Source of the DNA: an uncultured Bacteroidales bacterium
Lineage (GTDB): Bacteria; Bacteroidota; Bacteroidia; Bacteroidales; UBA932
DNA: 64,000 nt
Direction: 5' to 3'
Assembly (NCBI GenBank): GCA_949286415.1
Contig: CASEBV010000014.1
Location: forward strand, 1 to 64,000
In this document: one piece after another, positions 43,281 through 52,921 of the stretch
Position numbering within the stretch: position 1 is the first letter of the stretch
How the letters are laid out: each line of letters starts with the position of its first letter
Position numbers and translations under genes: made by a program
Notes under the pieces: generated by a model
What the model was told of the DNA's origin: nothing
The model's input: the letters and a program-made list of their open reading frames with translations, nothing else
The model's database searches: none

Positions 43281-45884
43281 ATGAATACAGACGACAACAG
43301 CAGAAAATACAAGCTGTCGGGGATGTTCAGAGAATGGTTCCTGGACTATTCTTCATATGTCATCCTCCAGAGGGCCGTACCGGACATTGCCGACGGGCTC
43401 AAGCCTGTGCAGCGCCGCATACTGCACGCCATGTACAGAGTTGACGACGGGGCACTGACCAAAGTGGCTACTCTGGTAGGCGAAGCAATGAAATTCCACC
43501 CCCACGGAGATGCATCTATTGAAGGCGCCCTGGTCCAGCTCGGTCAGAAAAATCTCCTGATAGACTGTCAGGGAAACTGGGGCAACATCTTCACAGGAGA
43601 TGCGAATGCCGCTCCAAGGTACATAGAGGCCCGATTGAGCAAATTTGCCAAAGAAGTCGTATTCAACCCCAAAATCACCGAATGGATGAATTCCTACGAC
43701 GGCAGGAACCAGGAGCCTGTCGTACTTCCGGTCAAATTCCCCCTTCTTCTTGCCCAGGGAGCGGAAGGAATCGCCGTCGGCCTCTCATCCAAGATACTCC
43801 CCCACAATTTCAACGAACTCATCGATGCCTCCATTGACATCCTTGAAGGCCGTGATTTTGAACTCTATCCCGACTTCCCGACTGGAGGATTCGCAGACTG
43901 CTCGAAATACAGCGACGGAAGGAGGGGCGGCTATGTCAAGGCGAGGGCAAGGATAGAGAAAATAGACAAGAACACGATTGCAATTACAGAGCTCCCGTTC
44001 GGAAAGACGACGCATCTTGTGATTGAGTCCATCCTCAAGGCAAAGGACAAGGGCAAGATCAAGATAAAGAAAATAGATGATCTCACTGCAGGGAAAGTCA
44101 ACATAGTGATACATCTCCCGAACGATGTGTCTCCGGACAAGACAATAGATGCCCTGTATGCATTCACAGACTGCGAAGTGTCGATATCACCGAACGCATG
44201 CGTCATAGTGGACAACAAGCCGCAGTTCCTGGATGTGAAATCAATTCTCAGGCACAACACAGAACACACAAGGGAACTTCTCGGACGGGAACTCCAGCTC
44301 CAGCTTGACGAACTTACAGGCGAATGGCACTACGGGTCACTGGAGAAAATCTTCTTTGAGAATCAGGTATACAAGATTCTTGAAGACAAGAGCTTTTCTT
44401 CATGGGATGCACAGCTGAAGGAAGTCTTCAGGGAAATGAAAAAATACCAGAGCCTTGTCCTGAATGAAATAGTGATGGAGGACATCATGCGGCTTGTAGA
44501 AAAGCCCGTGCGGAAAATCTCCAAATTCGACGCCAAGGCAATGGACGAGAAGCTCAAGTCCCTGGAGGCCGAAATGGACGAAATCAGGAACCACCTTGAA
44601 CACCTGACAGAATACACTGTCAAATATTTCAGGAATCTCAAGAAAAAATACGGCAAGGCATTCCCGCGCCTGACCGAAATCGTCAATTTCGAGTCAATAA
44701 AAGTGACACGGGTTGTCAACAACAACGCCAAGCTGTACGCCAACTTCGCAGACGGATTTGTCGGAATAGGCCTCAAAAAAGAGGACAATGCCGAATACAT
44801 CTGCGACTGCTCAGACATGTCGGAGATAATCGTCTTCCACAAGGACGGCAAATACATGGTGACAAAGGTCAGCGACAAGGCCTTCCTCGGGAAAGACATC
44901 ATTCATGTCGCCGTATTCGACAGAAAAGACACGAGAACAATATACAATGTCATATACCGTGACGGGAAAAGCTCCACAAGCTATGCCAAGAGATTCTCCG
45001 TCACAAGCGTCACCCGGGACAAAGAATACGATGTCACCATGGGAACTCCAGGCTCCATGCTCCTTTGGTTCAGTTCCAATCCCAACGGAGAGGCGGAAAC
45101 GGTCAAAATCAATTTTGCACCTAAGCCGAAACTGAAAAAAAGCAGTGAAGAATATGATTTCTCCTCTCTACTGATAAAAGGCAGGGCATCGAGGGGAAAC
45201 CTCGTATCCCGGAACCTGATAAGGAAAATCACCCTCAAGGCAAAGGGAGCATCGACAATCGGCGGCAAGGACATCTGGCTTGACGAAGACATCAACAGGC
45301 TGAATGAAGACGGACGGGGTCTCTACCTCGGACAGTTCAACACCGGCGACCACATACTTGCCGTATTCAAGGACGGCACATATTATACTACCTCCTTTGA
45401 CCTGAGCAACAGATACCAGGGAGACTTGCTGAGAATCGAGAAACTGGATATCGGGAAGACATTCTCCGCAATATATTGGGATGGAGCCGCAAAGTGCATG
45501 TACATCAAGAGATTCTCTTTTGAAATCAGCGACAATACCCCGGTATCCTTCATTTCCGAGGCAAAAGGCTCCTTCCTGGCGGCTCTTTCAGACGACAGGC
45601 ATCCACAGATGCTTGTGACCTTCGGAGGGAAGCATGAGCACAGGGAAGCCGAGGCAATTGATGTTGAAGAATACATCGGCAAGAAAGGCCTGCAGGCAAA
45701 AGGCAAGAAAGTAAGCCAGCATGAAGTGAAGAAAGCTGAATTTACAGAGCCTCTGCATAAGCCGGAAGACGATGAGCCTCAAGAAAATTCCTCATACATC
45801 TCCGGGGATGGCATGCAGGAAGATGACATGCAGGAAAATACTGCCGGCGAAGACAGCGGAGCCGCAGACCCTACACTATTCTGA
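43281..45884 (+). CDS. parC: Topoisomerase IV subunit A (ParC/GyrA family)
   Basis: An 867-residue type IIA topoisomerase A subunit. RAVPDIADGLKPVQRRILH is the family opening, and GDANAAPRYIEARLS contains the catalytic Tyr. The C-terminal beta-pinwheel is followed by an acidic tail. The N-terminal domain starts almost at once (LSGMFREWFLDYSSYVILQR), as in Bacteroidota ParC. No parE is next to it; aroK follows 5 bp after. Confidence 0.92.
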   Translation: MNTDDNSRKYKLSGMFREWFLDYSSYVILQRAVPDIADGLKPVQRRILHAMYRVDDGALTKVATLVGEAMKFHPHGDASIEGALVQLGQKNLLIDCQGNWGNIFTGDANAAPRYIEARLSKFAKEVVFNPKITEWMNSYDGRNQEPVVLPVKFPLLLAQGAEGIAVGLSSKILPHNFNELIDASIDILEGRDFELYPDFPTGGFADCSKYSDGRRGGYVKARARIEKIDKNTIAITELPFGKTTHLVIESILKAKDKGKIKIKKIDDLTAGKVNIVIHLPNDVSPDKTIDALYAFTDCEVSISPNACVIVDNKPQFLDVKSILRHNTEHTRELLGRELQLQLDELTGEWHYGSLEKIFFENQVYKILEDKSFSSWDAQLKEVFREMKKYQSLVLNEIVMEDIMRLVEKPVRKISKFDAKAMDEKLKSLEAEMDEIRNHLEHLTEYTVKYFRNLKKKYGKAFPRLTEIVNFESIKVTRVVNNNAKLYANFADGFVGIGLKKEDNAEYICDCSDMSEIIVFHKDGKYMVTKVSDKAFLGKDIIHVAVFDRKDTRTIYNVIYRDGKSSTSYAKRFSVTSVTRDKEYDVTMGTPGSMLLWFSSNPNGEAETVKINFAPKPKLKKSSEEYDFSSLLIKGRASRGNLVSRNLIRKITLKAKGASTIGGKDIWLDEDINRLNEDGRGLYLGQFNTGDHILAVFKDGTYYTTSFDLSNRYQGDLLRIEKLDIGKTFSAIYWDGAAKCMYIKRFSFEISDNTPVSFISEAKGSFLAALSDDRHPQMLVTFGGKHEHREAEAIDVEEYIGKKGLQAKGKKVSQHEVKKAEFTEPLHKPEDDEPQENSSYISGDGMQEDDMQENTAGEDSGAADPTLF

Positions 45885-45889
45885 CAGCG

Positions 45890-46501
45890 ATGATAATCTC
45901 TCTTTGCGGTTTCATGAGCAGCGGGAAAAGCACTGTGGGCGCAGAACTCGCACGCAGGCTCGGCTGCCGCTTCATTGACCTTGACAGAGCCATCGAAGAA
46001 GACTCAGGAATGACAATCCCTGAAATTTTCAAGGCGGAGGGAGAAGCGGGATTCCGCACCAGAGAGTCATCATGCCTCATCAGAATCCTGAAGACATACC
46101 GGGACGAGAACAGCACAACTGTCCTTGCCTTGGGCGGAGGCACTCCCGTTGACAAGAAAAACAGACTTGCAATCAGTGAAAATACATTCTGCATATACCT
46201 GAATGCCTCCGCTGATGTCCTGCACAAGAGACTTCAGTCAGCATGCGACGGGAGACCAATGCTGACAAAAAGGGCCTCCGGCAATCCGGAAGCCCTGTAT
46301 GACAGAATAAATCATCTTCTGAATGAGAGGAAAGGCATTTATGAAGAATGCTCAGACCTCACCATAGATACCGACAGTCCCGACATCGGCCGGACTGCCG
46401 AAAAAATCATGACTACTGCTGCATTGCGCCGGCCTGCTGCTGATACTGTGCCTGAAGCTCAGCCTGCAGAGACTCAAGAGTCCTCCCTTCCGGAATATTG
46501 A
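45890..46501 (+). CDS. aroK: Shikimate kinase, with C-terminal extension
   Basis: A 203-residue protein. GFMSSGKSTVGAELARRL is the P-loop, IDLDRAIEED the Asp motif, GEAGFRTRESSC substrate-binding and LALGGGTP the lid region. It phosphorylates shikimate in chorismate synthesis. Typical AroK ends near residue 170-175; here residues from about 175 on run antisense across the last 89 bp of the convergent skp-like gene. That tail (Ala, Pro, Gln-rich) has no expected homology and probably arose by loss of an earlier stop. Confidence 0.92.
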   Translation: MIISLCGFMSSGKSTVGAELARRLGCRFIDLDRAIEEDSGMTIPEIFKAEGEAGFRTRESSCLIRILKTYRDENSTTVLALGGGTPVDKKNRLAISENTFCIYLNASADVLHKRLQSACDGRPMLTKRASGNPEALYDRINHLLNERKGIYEECSDLTIDTDSPDIGRTAEKIMTTAALRRPAADTVPEAQPAETQESSLPEY

Positions 46502-46994
46502 GGGCAGTCCTTGCCTCCGGAGTAAGGTCTATGCTCTTTGTTGCATCCACATAGTGGAGAGAAGACTCGTCAAAGACATATATCACGCCCTTGGCCTTTG
46601 CAAGTTCCTGGATTTTCTCCTGAGCCTTCTGATAGATAGGCGCCATGAGAGTATTCTGGAGCTGGGTCAGGTCCTGCTGGCTTGACTGCTCGAAAGTACG
46701 GATGCGTGACTCTATGTCAGAGAGTTCGCGGGCCTTGCTCTCACGCACGGCAGGAGTCCATGATGCCTCCTTCTGCTGATATTCCTGACCCTTGGAATTA
46801 TATTCCATGATCATGCTCTCGTATGTCTCCTGAGTCTCTCTTGTCGCAGCGTCAATCTGTACCCTTGCAGAGTCCATCTCCGGCATGAGCTGCACGAGCT
46901 CCTGGAAATTGACATGCGCGAACTTGAGTTCCTGTGCTGTTGCAGCCGTACATGCAAGTACTGCAGCTGCAAGAATGATAATTGTTTTCTTCAT
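46413..46994 (-). CDS. OmpH/Skp-family periplasmic chaperone
   Basis: From ATG 46994 a 193-residue exported protein. It has a signal (MKKTIIILAAAVLACTAATA), then the OmpH core (AHVNFQELVQLMPEMDSA), a long coiled coil and a Gln-rich end (AQYQQQAGAMQQ). Skp-like chaperones guide outer-membrane proteins to BamA, whose gene lies 76 bp upstream. Its 3' end overlaps aroK by 89 bp on the opposite strand. An open frame extending to 47048 has no homology. Confidence 0.92.
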   Translation of the reverse strand: MKKTIIILAAAVLACTAATAQELKFAHVNFQELVQLMPEMDSARVQIDAATRETQETYESMIMEYNSKGQEYQQKEASWTPAVRESKARELSDIESRIRTFEQSSQQDLTQLQNTLMAPIYQKAQEKIQELAKAKGVIYVFDESSLHYVDATKSIDLTPEARTALNIPEGRTLESLQAELQAQYQQQAGAMQQ

Positions 46995-47070
46995 AATATC
47001 GTATAATTTCTTTTTAAATTTCAATCTAATCCGGCCTGTTCCAATCAAATCCGCTCAGGCATCAGCCGCG

Positions 47071-49659
47071 TCAGAACTGCTGTCCTATCACGAAGTGGAA
47101 CTGGCTTCCGCCGTTGACCGGGTCATCGAATCCATATCCCCAGTCAACTCCGAGCAGTCCGATCATCGGGAGGAAGACCCTCACACCTACACCGGCCGAA
47201 CGCTTGATCTGGAACGGATTGAAATCCCGGATGTCCGCCCAGCAGTTACCTCCCTCGAGGAATATCAGGGCAAAAATGGTTGACTGCGGCTGCAGCACCA
47301 CCGGATACCTGAGTTCGACGGTGAACTTGTCGTAGACATTACCCGTATATGCCCGTCCCTCGCTGCTGTACGGGGTATATGCCATCGGGGTAAGGGAGTA
47401 ATTCTCGTATCCCCTCAGGGAAATCACCTCAGTACCGTATGTGTTGTAGCCTGACATTCCGTCTCCTCCGACAAGGAAACCCTCGAACGGAGAATAGCCC
47501 CAGTTCCTGTTGTAATACCCCAGATATCCGAACTGTGCCCTGGCCATGAGGACGAGATCCCCGACAAGCTTCGTATAGATGGCACCCTTGAACGACCACT
47601 TGTGATACTCGATCCATCTGTAGCGATCCTCGGATGACTGGAGGTCATAGTTGATGTCTTTCCAGCTTGACACGCGGGTAGGATTGCCGTTGGCATCCAG
47701 AACACCTTTGTCCTTTTTGCGAAGAAGCGAGTATGGAGGCGTGAGCTGCAGCGAGAGGCTGAACTCCGAGCCCTGGCGAGGGTATATCTGCTGGTCGGTG
47801 GAAGTCCTGGAGAGGCTCACCGTATAGCTGAGGTTGTGCGAGATACCGGTGTTGAACAGGAAATTGTACGCCCAGTTCTGCAGCTTGTATGTCTGCCAGC
47901 TCAGCTGGTTGTAGAGCACGAAATAGTTGTCCGGCCACTTAAGCCTCGTACCGATTCCGGCAGCAAAGCCGTAGACCTCCATGAACTCGTCGTTGTTCAG
48001 GATATTGAACGCGATATAGGAATTGGTCTGCCGCGTATAATATGCGGAGATGCTGAGCGAGGTAGGCTTCTTTCCGAAGAGCCACGGCTCCATGAAGCTT
48101 GCCGAGAGGCTGGTATAATATGTACCGTTGGTCTGGAACCTCAGGGACAGGTTCTGGGCATCTCCCAGAGGCACAGGCCTCCATGCCGACTTGTCGAAGA
48201 TTCTTCTCGTGGAGAAGTTGTTGAAGCTGACGCCGACCGTCGCGACGAATGTATTGCCGCCCCATCCTCCTGACAGTTCAAGAGTACTTGAAGGCTTCTC
48301 GGTGACATTATAAACGACATCAACAGTATTGTCCAGCTGATTAGGCAGGATTGACCATCCTTTGGACGGATCAGCGATTGCCTCAGGGTCAAACTGTCCC
48401 ATGGAAGCGATTTCCCTTATAGAGCGCTCGAAGTCGGTCTGGCTGAAAAGATATCCCGGACGGGTGAAAATCTGCCGTCTCACCACCCTTTCGTTGGTCA
48501 GGTCATTTCCGTTGATGATAATATTGTTCAGCGTGGCAGGCTTGCCCTCGACAATCCTCATCTCCACATCGACGGAGTCTCCCACGATATTGACTTCCAC
48601 AGGCTGCAAATTAAAGAACAGGTATCCGTTGTCACGGTACAGCTTGGAGACATCATACTCATTCTGCTTCCCGCCGCCGAAAAGACGCTTCTCCATGGTG
48701 ACGACATCATAGACATCACCCTTGTTGATCATGAGTATGTTATTGAGCATGTCCGAAGAGTACACCGAATTTCCTGTCCATGTGATATTGCGGAAATAAT
48801 ACCTTTTTCCTTCATCAATGGTAAAGTCTATCGCGAGCCTGTCAGGAGTGACATAATAGATAGTGTCCTTGACAATGCGGGCATCGCGGAATCCGGCTTC
48901 ATTGAAGGCGCTTATGAGGCCCCGCTTGTCATTGGCGTATTCTTTCTCATTGAATTTCTTGGAACTGAAGAAATTGATCAGCCTGGCGTCCTTGGTCTTC
49001 TTCATGGAGCGCACCAGCTTGGACTCCTTCACATTTTCATTGCCGGTGAAAGTGATTTTCTTGATCTTTATCTTTTTGCCCCTGTTGACGGCAAAATTGA
49101 CCCTGATTGCGCTTTTCACAAGTGTATCCCTCCTGGTCTGGACATCCACCTGAGTCAGAAGAAAGCCCTTTTCCTTATAGTATCTCTTGATGATGTCTGT
49201 CGCCGTCTTGGATACATAATCGGAAAATTCCCCGCCCCTGCGGAGGTTGAGCCGCTCAAGAAGTTCTTTCTGTTCTCCCTGTTTCACACCGGTGAAAGTC
49301 CATCTTGACACCCGGGGACGCTCGGTGATGCATATCTTGAAAAATGCAGTGTCGCGTGAAGGCGCGATAGAGTCTATGACAACAGCAACATCCTCAAAAT
49401 AACGCTGGAGCCACAGCCGCTCCACGATAGAAGACACATCTTCTCCCGGCACAGTAACAGTCAGGCCTTTCTGAAGTCCGGACACCTGTATTATCTGGTC
49501 CTGGCTGAAATAATGGTTTCCCTCAACCGTCACACCTCCGACTACATATTTCTTCGGACTGTTATAATCTACCGTTATTTCATCCTGCCTGAGCTGTGCC
49601 GCTGCGGGGATAGACAGTGCAGCAACGAGGGCAAGAAAGACTATTCGGCGCAAATTCAT
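47071..49659 (-). CDS. bamA: Outer membrane protein assembly factor BamA
   Basis: An 862-residue Omp85 protein: signal sequence ending PAAAQ, five POTRA domains over roughly residues 30-440, and a C-terminal 16-strand barrel ending in the phenylalanine beta-signal (FHFVIGQQF). The conserved barrel motif region ending GVDWGYGFDDP is present. It inserts beta-barrel proteins into the outer membrane and partners with BamD, encoded elsewhere in this window (57924). It stands between uppS (upstream) and the skp-like gene (downstream). Confidence 0.96.
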   Translation of the reverse strand: MNLRRIVFLALVAALSIPAAAQLRQDEITVDYNSPKKYVVGGVTVEGNHYFSQDQIIQVSGLQKGLTVTVPGEDVSSIVERLWLQRYFEDVAVVIDSIAPSRDTAFFKICITERPRVSRWTFTGVKQGEQKELLERLNLRRGGEFSDYVSKTATDIIKRYYKEKGFLLTQVDVQTRRDTLVKSAIRVNFAVNRGKKIKIKKITFTGNENVKESKLVRSMKKTKDARLINFFSSKKFNEKEYANDKRGLISAFNEAGFRDARIVKDTIYYVTPDRLAIDFTIDEGKRYYFRNITWTGNSVYSSDMLNNILMINKGDVYDVVTMEKRLFGGGKQNEYDVSKLYRDNGYLFFNLQPVEVNIVGDSVDVEMRIVEGKPATLNNIIINGNDLTNERVVRRQIFTRPGYLFSQTDFERSIREIASMGQFDPEAIADPSKGWSILPNQLDNTVDVVYNVTEKPSSTLELSGGWGGNTFVATVGVSFNNFSTRRIFDKSAWRPVPLGDAQNLSLRFQTNGTYYTSLSASFMEPWLFGKKPTSLSISAYYTRQTNSYIAFNILNNDEFMEVYGFAAGIGTRLKWPDNYFVLYNQLSWQTYKLQNWAYNFLFNTGISHNLSYTVSLSRTSTDQQIYPRQGSEFSLSLQLTPPYSLLRKKDKGVLDANGNPTRVSSWKDINYDLQSSEDRYRWIEYHKWSFKGAIYTKLVGDLVLMARAQFGYLGYYNRNWGYSPFEGFLVGGDGMSGYNTYGTEVISLRGYENYSLTPMAYTPYSSEGRAYTGNVYDKFTVELRYPVVLQPQSTIFALIFLEGGNCWADIRDFNPFQIKRSAGVGVRVFLPMIGLLGVDWGYGFDDPVNGGSQFHFVIGQQF

Positions 49660-49706
49660 TTCTTCTGTTCTATTCTGTCAAGTGATATGATTCCCAATAA
49701 AAAGTG

Positions 49707-49742
49707 CAAATATATGAAAAGTGTTTGAATTTTATAAACAAA
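49707..49742 (-). promoter_or_regulatory. Candidate promoter of bamA-skp
   Basis: On the minus strand TTTG (49742-49739) and TATATTTG (49714-49707) are separated by 24 bp, longer than the usual 19-21. The -7 match is exact. The -33 box lies at the end of uppS, so bamA may be read both from here and from the upstream operon. Confidence 0.4.
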
Positions 49743-49743
49743 G

Positions 49744-50469
49744 TCACTTCACCCTGCCGTATCTCCTGTCCCTGCCTGCATACTCCCTGAGGGCAGCCCG
49801 AAATTCGGCTTTACGGAAATCAGGCCACAGCACATCGGTAAAAAGAAACTCAGAATATGCTGCCTGCCACAGGAGATAATTGCTCAGGCGGCACTCGCCG
49901 GAAGTACGGACAATAAGATCCGGATCCGGGATGCCGGATGTGACGAGATATTTTCCGAAGCCGTCCACGCCCATGGCGGCAAATTCTTCCGCTCTCTCCG
50001 GATGGGCCGCAATATCGTCAGCAAGTTTTTTTGCAGCCTGAAGGATGTCCCACTTTCCGCTGTAACTCAAGAAAATCACAAGTGTAAGCCTGTCATTTGC
50101 GGCAGTCCGCGTCTCGCAGTCATCTATCATTGCATTCAGTGCCGGCGACAGACGCGCCCTGTTACCCAGGACAAGAAACCTCACCCCATTCTTCATCATG
50201 GTCGGAAGTTCGTCCCTCATAGCCTTGACCATCAACTCCATAAGAGCATGCACCTCATGCTCCGGACGGTTCCAGTTCTCTTCGGAAAAAGCAAACAGAG
50301 AAAGATATTTCACCCCTGTCTCCACAGCCGCCTCCGTACATGCCCTGACGCTTTCCACTCCTGCGGCATGCCCGTATACCCGTTCCTGTCCCCTTTCTTC
50401 AGCCCAACGGCCGTTTCCGTCCATGATGATTGACACATGCATCGGGATTCTTTCGTTTTCTTCCATCAT
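49744..50469 (-). CDS. uppS: Isoprenyl transferase (undecaprenyl diphosphate synthase)
   Basis: A 241-residue cis-prenyltransferase. IIMDGNGRWAEERG carries the catalytic Asp, LSLFAFSEENWNRP follows, and a C-terminal RTSGECRLSNYLLWQAAYSE binds substrate. It makes the C55 carrier for peptidoglycan and O-glycans. It starts 3 bp after the nadK stop and precedes bamA by about 85 bp, a standard Bacteroidota order. Confidence 0.95.
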   Translation of the reverse strand: MMEENERIPMHVSIIMDGNGRWAEERGQERVYGHAAGVESVRACTEAAVETGVKYLSLFAFSEENWNRPEHEVHALMELMVKAMRDELPTMMKNGVRFLVLGNRARLSPALNAMIDDCETRTAANDRLTLVIFLSYSGKWDILQAAKKLADDIAAHPERAEEFAAMGVDGFGKYLVTSGIPDPDLIVRTSGECRLSNYLLWQAAYSEFLFTDVLWPDFRKAEFRAALREYAGRDRRYGRVK

Positions 50470-50472
50470 AAA

Positions 50473-51306
50473 TTACTTTTCTCTTCCATTCCTTATGTCT
50501 TCGCCCCAGAACAATTTGCTCGTAAGGGCGTTGATAAAGCTGGAGCCGTTGAGCCGGACCCGCTTTAGCGAAAATTGTGCCACCGAGACCTCAAGTTTCA
50601 GGGAAGCATCGGCCTCAACCATCCTGTTGTCAACGGTGAACATCACCGAACTGTCCCTTGAACGCAGACCTATGCTGATTTTTGCCGTATCAGGCACTAT
50701 CAGCGGACGCACATTGAGATTGTGCGGTGAAATCGGAGAAATAATCAGGACCCTGGATTCCGGCAACACTATCGGGCCGCCCACGCTCAGGGAATAGGCC
50801 GTCGAGCCGGAACTTGTAGCAACAATCAGCCCGTCTGCCCAATATGTGGGAAGAGGGGCCCCGTCAATGTCCACATCCACACCGAGCATTGCGGCCCCGA
50901 TTCTGTGGACAGTCACTTCATTCAGGGCAAACGGCCATCCGTCCACTACCGGATTCCCGGTGGGGAATGACGGCATTGCCGAAAGCAGTGACCTGTCCTC
51001 AACCGTATATGAGCCGGAAAGGATTGCATCTGCCACCTGGTCGGGACCGTTCTCGGAAAGGAATCCGAGTCTGCCGAGATTCATTCCCAGCACTGGGATG
51101 CCGCTTTCTCCGACAAGTGCTGCCGCCGAAAGGAAAGTCCCGTCACCTCCGATGCTCACCAGCATGTCAAAATCATGGCCGGCCATATCCTGCCGTCCGC
51201 TGATGTCCGCCACTTTGCACCCGCCCGCAACGAGCCTGTCCTTGAGTCTCACGATGCGGCTGTCTCCCGTCAGGGTCCTGTTCCTCAGATATACAGCTAT
51301 ATCCAT
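50473..51306 (-). CDS. nadK: NAD kinase
   Basis: A 277-residue NAD kinase from ATG 51306 (an in-frame TTG at 51315 is less likely). SIGGDGTFLSAA is the GGDG motif with the catalytic Asp, then GMNLGRLGFLS, NEVTVHR and VATSSGSTAYSLSVGGPIV. It phosphorylates NAD to NADP. It is divergent from pdxJ and opens the nadK-uppS-bamA-skp run. Confidence 0.95.
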   Translation of the reverse strand: MDIAVYLRNRTLTGDSRIVRLKDRLVAGGCKVADISGRQDMAGHDFDMLVSIGGDGTFLSAAALVGESGIPVLGMNLGRLGFLSENGPDQVADAILSGSYTVEDRSLLSAMPSFPTGNPVVDGWPFALNEVTVHRIGAAMLGVDVDIDGAPLPTYWADGLIVATSSGSTAYSLSVGGPIVLPESRVLIISPISPHNLNVRPLIVPDTAKISIGLRSRDSSVMFTVDNRMVEADASLKLEVSVAQFSLKRVRLNGSSFINALTSKLFWGEDIRNGREK

Positions 51307-51461
51307 CTCACACAATTATTGACCGACGCGCCCGACCGGACACGACGGCACATAAAACAGCCGTAAAGTTACAAGATTCGGCGAACATATAAAAAATAAT
51401 ATATATTTTTGCCGGCGGTTTCCGGGCATAATCCACGGAAACGGCAATACAATCGCCCAAA

Positions 51462-52178
51462 ATGACAAGATTAAGTGTAAACATCAACAAGATAGCGACA
51501 TTGAGAAATGCAAGGGGCGGCAATATGCCGGATGTCACCAAAGCCGCCCTTGACTGCGAGAGATTCGGGGCTGAGGGCATCACGGTCCATCCGAGACCCG
51601 ACGAAAGGCACATCAGATATTCGGACGTACGTGAAATCAGACCGCTTGTCAAGAGAGAATTCAACATAGAGGGCAACCCGATACAGAAATTCATCGACCT
51701 TGTCTGTGAAGTTGTCCCCGACCAGGTTACACTTGTCCCGGATGCGGCCGACGCTGTCACTTCCGACGCAGGATGGGACACAGTCCGGAATGCAGACTTC
51801 CTGTCGGACATATGCAGGACATTCAAGGCCAAGGGAATACGCACATCCATATTCATCGGGGCAGATCCTGCGATGGCAGAAGGCGCGGCAAAATGCGGCT
51901 GCGACCGGATAGAGCTGTACACGGAGCCATACGCAGCAGGCTACAGGACTGACAGGGAATCAGCCATAGCCCCGTTCATTGCCGCAGCGGCGACGGCACG
52001 CGACTGCGGGCTCGGAGTAAATGCAGGGCACGACCTGAACCTTGAGAACCTGGAATTTTTCATACGGAACATCCCGTGGACGGCAGAAGTATCAATCGGA
52101 CATGCGATTATCTGCGACGCCCTGTACATGGGGCTTGAAAAGACCATTGCGGAATACCTGAAAAGAGTGCACTTCTGA
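51462..52178 (+). CDS. pdxJ: Pyridoxine 5'-phosphate synthase
   Basis: A 238-residue PdxJ TIM barrel. [35 protein letters not shown] and [11 protein letters not shown] contain the substrate-binding and catalytic residues of the family. It makes pyridoxine 5'-phosphate in vitamin B6 synthesis. A possible -7 element (TATTTTTG, 51404-51411) lies about 50 bp upstream. Confidence 0.95.
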   Translation: MTRLSVNINKIATLRNARGGNMPDVTKAALDCERFGAEGITVHPRPDERHIRYSDVREIRPLVKREFNIEGNPIQKFIDLVCEVVPDQVTLVPDAADAVTSDAGWDTVRNADFLSDICRTFKAKGIRTSIFIGADPAMAEGAAKCGCDRIELYTEPYAAGYRTDRESAIAPFIAAAATARDCGLGVNAGHDLNLENLEFFIRNIPWTAEVSIGHAIICDALYMGLEKTIAEYLKRVHF

Positions 52179-52222
52179 CAAAAAGAGTGTGCAGCATCTG
52201 AAATATTGCCAAGATTTTTGTA

Positions 52223-52230
52223 TATCTTTG
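52223..52230 (+). promoter_or_regulatory. Candidate -7 element of the second OmpH-like gene
   Basis: TATCTTTG matches TAnnTTTG, 35 bp before the ATG at 52265. The -33 spacing is poor. Confidence 0.4.
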
Positions 52231-52264
52231 CAAATTGTAACAAAAACACAAAGAAAAAACGATA

Positions 52265-52882
52265 ATGAAAAACGCACCACTAATCCTCAGCATCATAGCT
52301 GTAGCTGCAGTTGCAGTATTCGGGACATTGTCATTGACAGGCAAATCGGAGAGCGGGAAAGCTCAGGTGACTGCAAGCAACGACAGCACAGCCGTATCGG
52401 CAGCCAAAGGAGACATTGTGTATATCGTATTTGACAGAATAATGACCGAGTACGACATGGCCAATGACCTGAGGACATCTGTAGAGACAAAAGTCCAGAA
52501 TATCCAGGCTGAAGTTGACCGCAGAGGCAAGAAACTCGAAAAAGATGTCAACGAATTCCAGGACAAGCTGAACAGGGGGCTCATAACAAGATCCGTCGCC
52601 GAAGTCAGAAGTCAGGAGCTTCAGCAGCAGCAGAATGACTTCAACCTCTTCGCAGGACAGAAACAGAATGAGATTGCGGAGGAGCAGACAGTCATGATGA
52701 ACCAGATAGTCGACGCCCTGAACACTTATCTTGAAAAATACAATCAGGAGAAGCAGTACGCAATGATTCTCATCAATCAGGGAGGACAGCCCGTATTTCT
52801 CGCACAGCCTGAACTTGACATCACGGATGATGTGCTCGCCGGCCTGAATGAGGAATATGTCAGGAACAAGAACAAGAAGTAG
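52265..52882 (+). CDS. OmpH/Skp-family protein, second copy
   Basis: A 205-residue protein with an N-terminal hydrophobic segment (ILSIIAVAAVAVFGTLSL) that may be a signal or an anchor. An OmpH-like core follows (IVYIVFDRIMTEYDMANDL), then a long coiled coil and a C-terminal domain. It is separate from the bamA-linked copy and might be a periplasmic chaperone or a membrane-tethered variant. A glycosyltransferase gene follows 40 bp later. Confidence 0.85.
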   Translation: MKNAPLILSIIAVAAVAVFGTLSLTGKSESGKAQVTASNDSTAVSAAKGDIVYIVFDRIMTEYDMANDLRTSVETKVQNIQAEVDRRGKKLEKDVNEFQDKLNRGLITRSVAEVRSQELQQQQNDFNLFAGQKQNEIAEEQTVMMNQIVDALNTYLEKYNQEKQYAMILINQGGQPVFLAQPELDITDDVLAGLNEEYVRNKNKK

Positions 52883-52921
52883 TAGTCTGGGCCAACAGGT
52901 TCTGAAAACCGCAGACTGATT

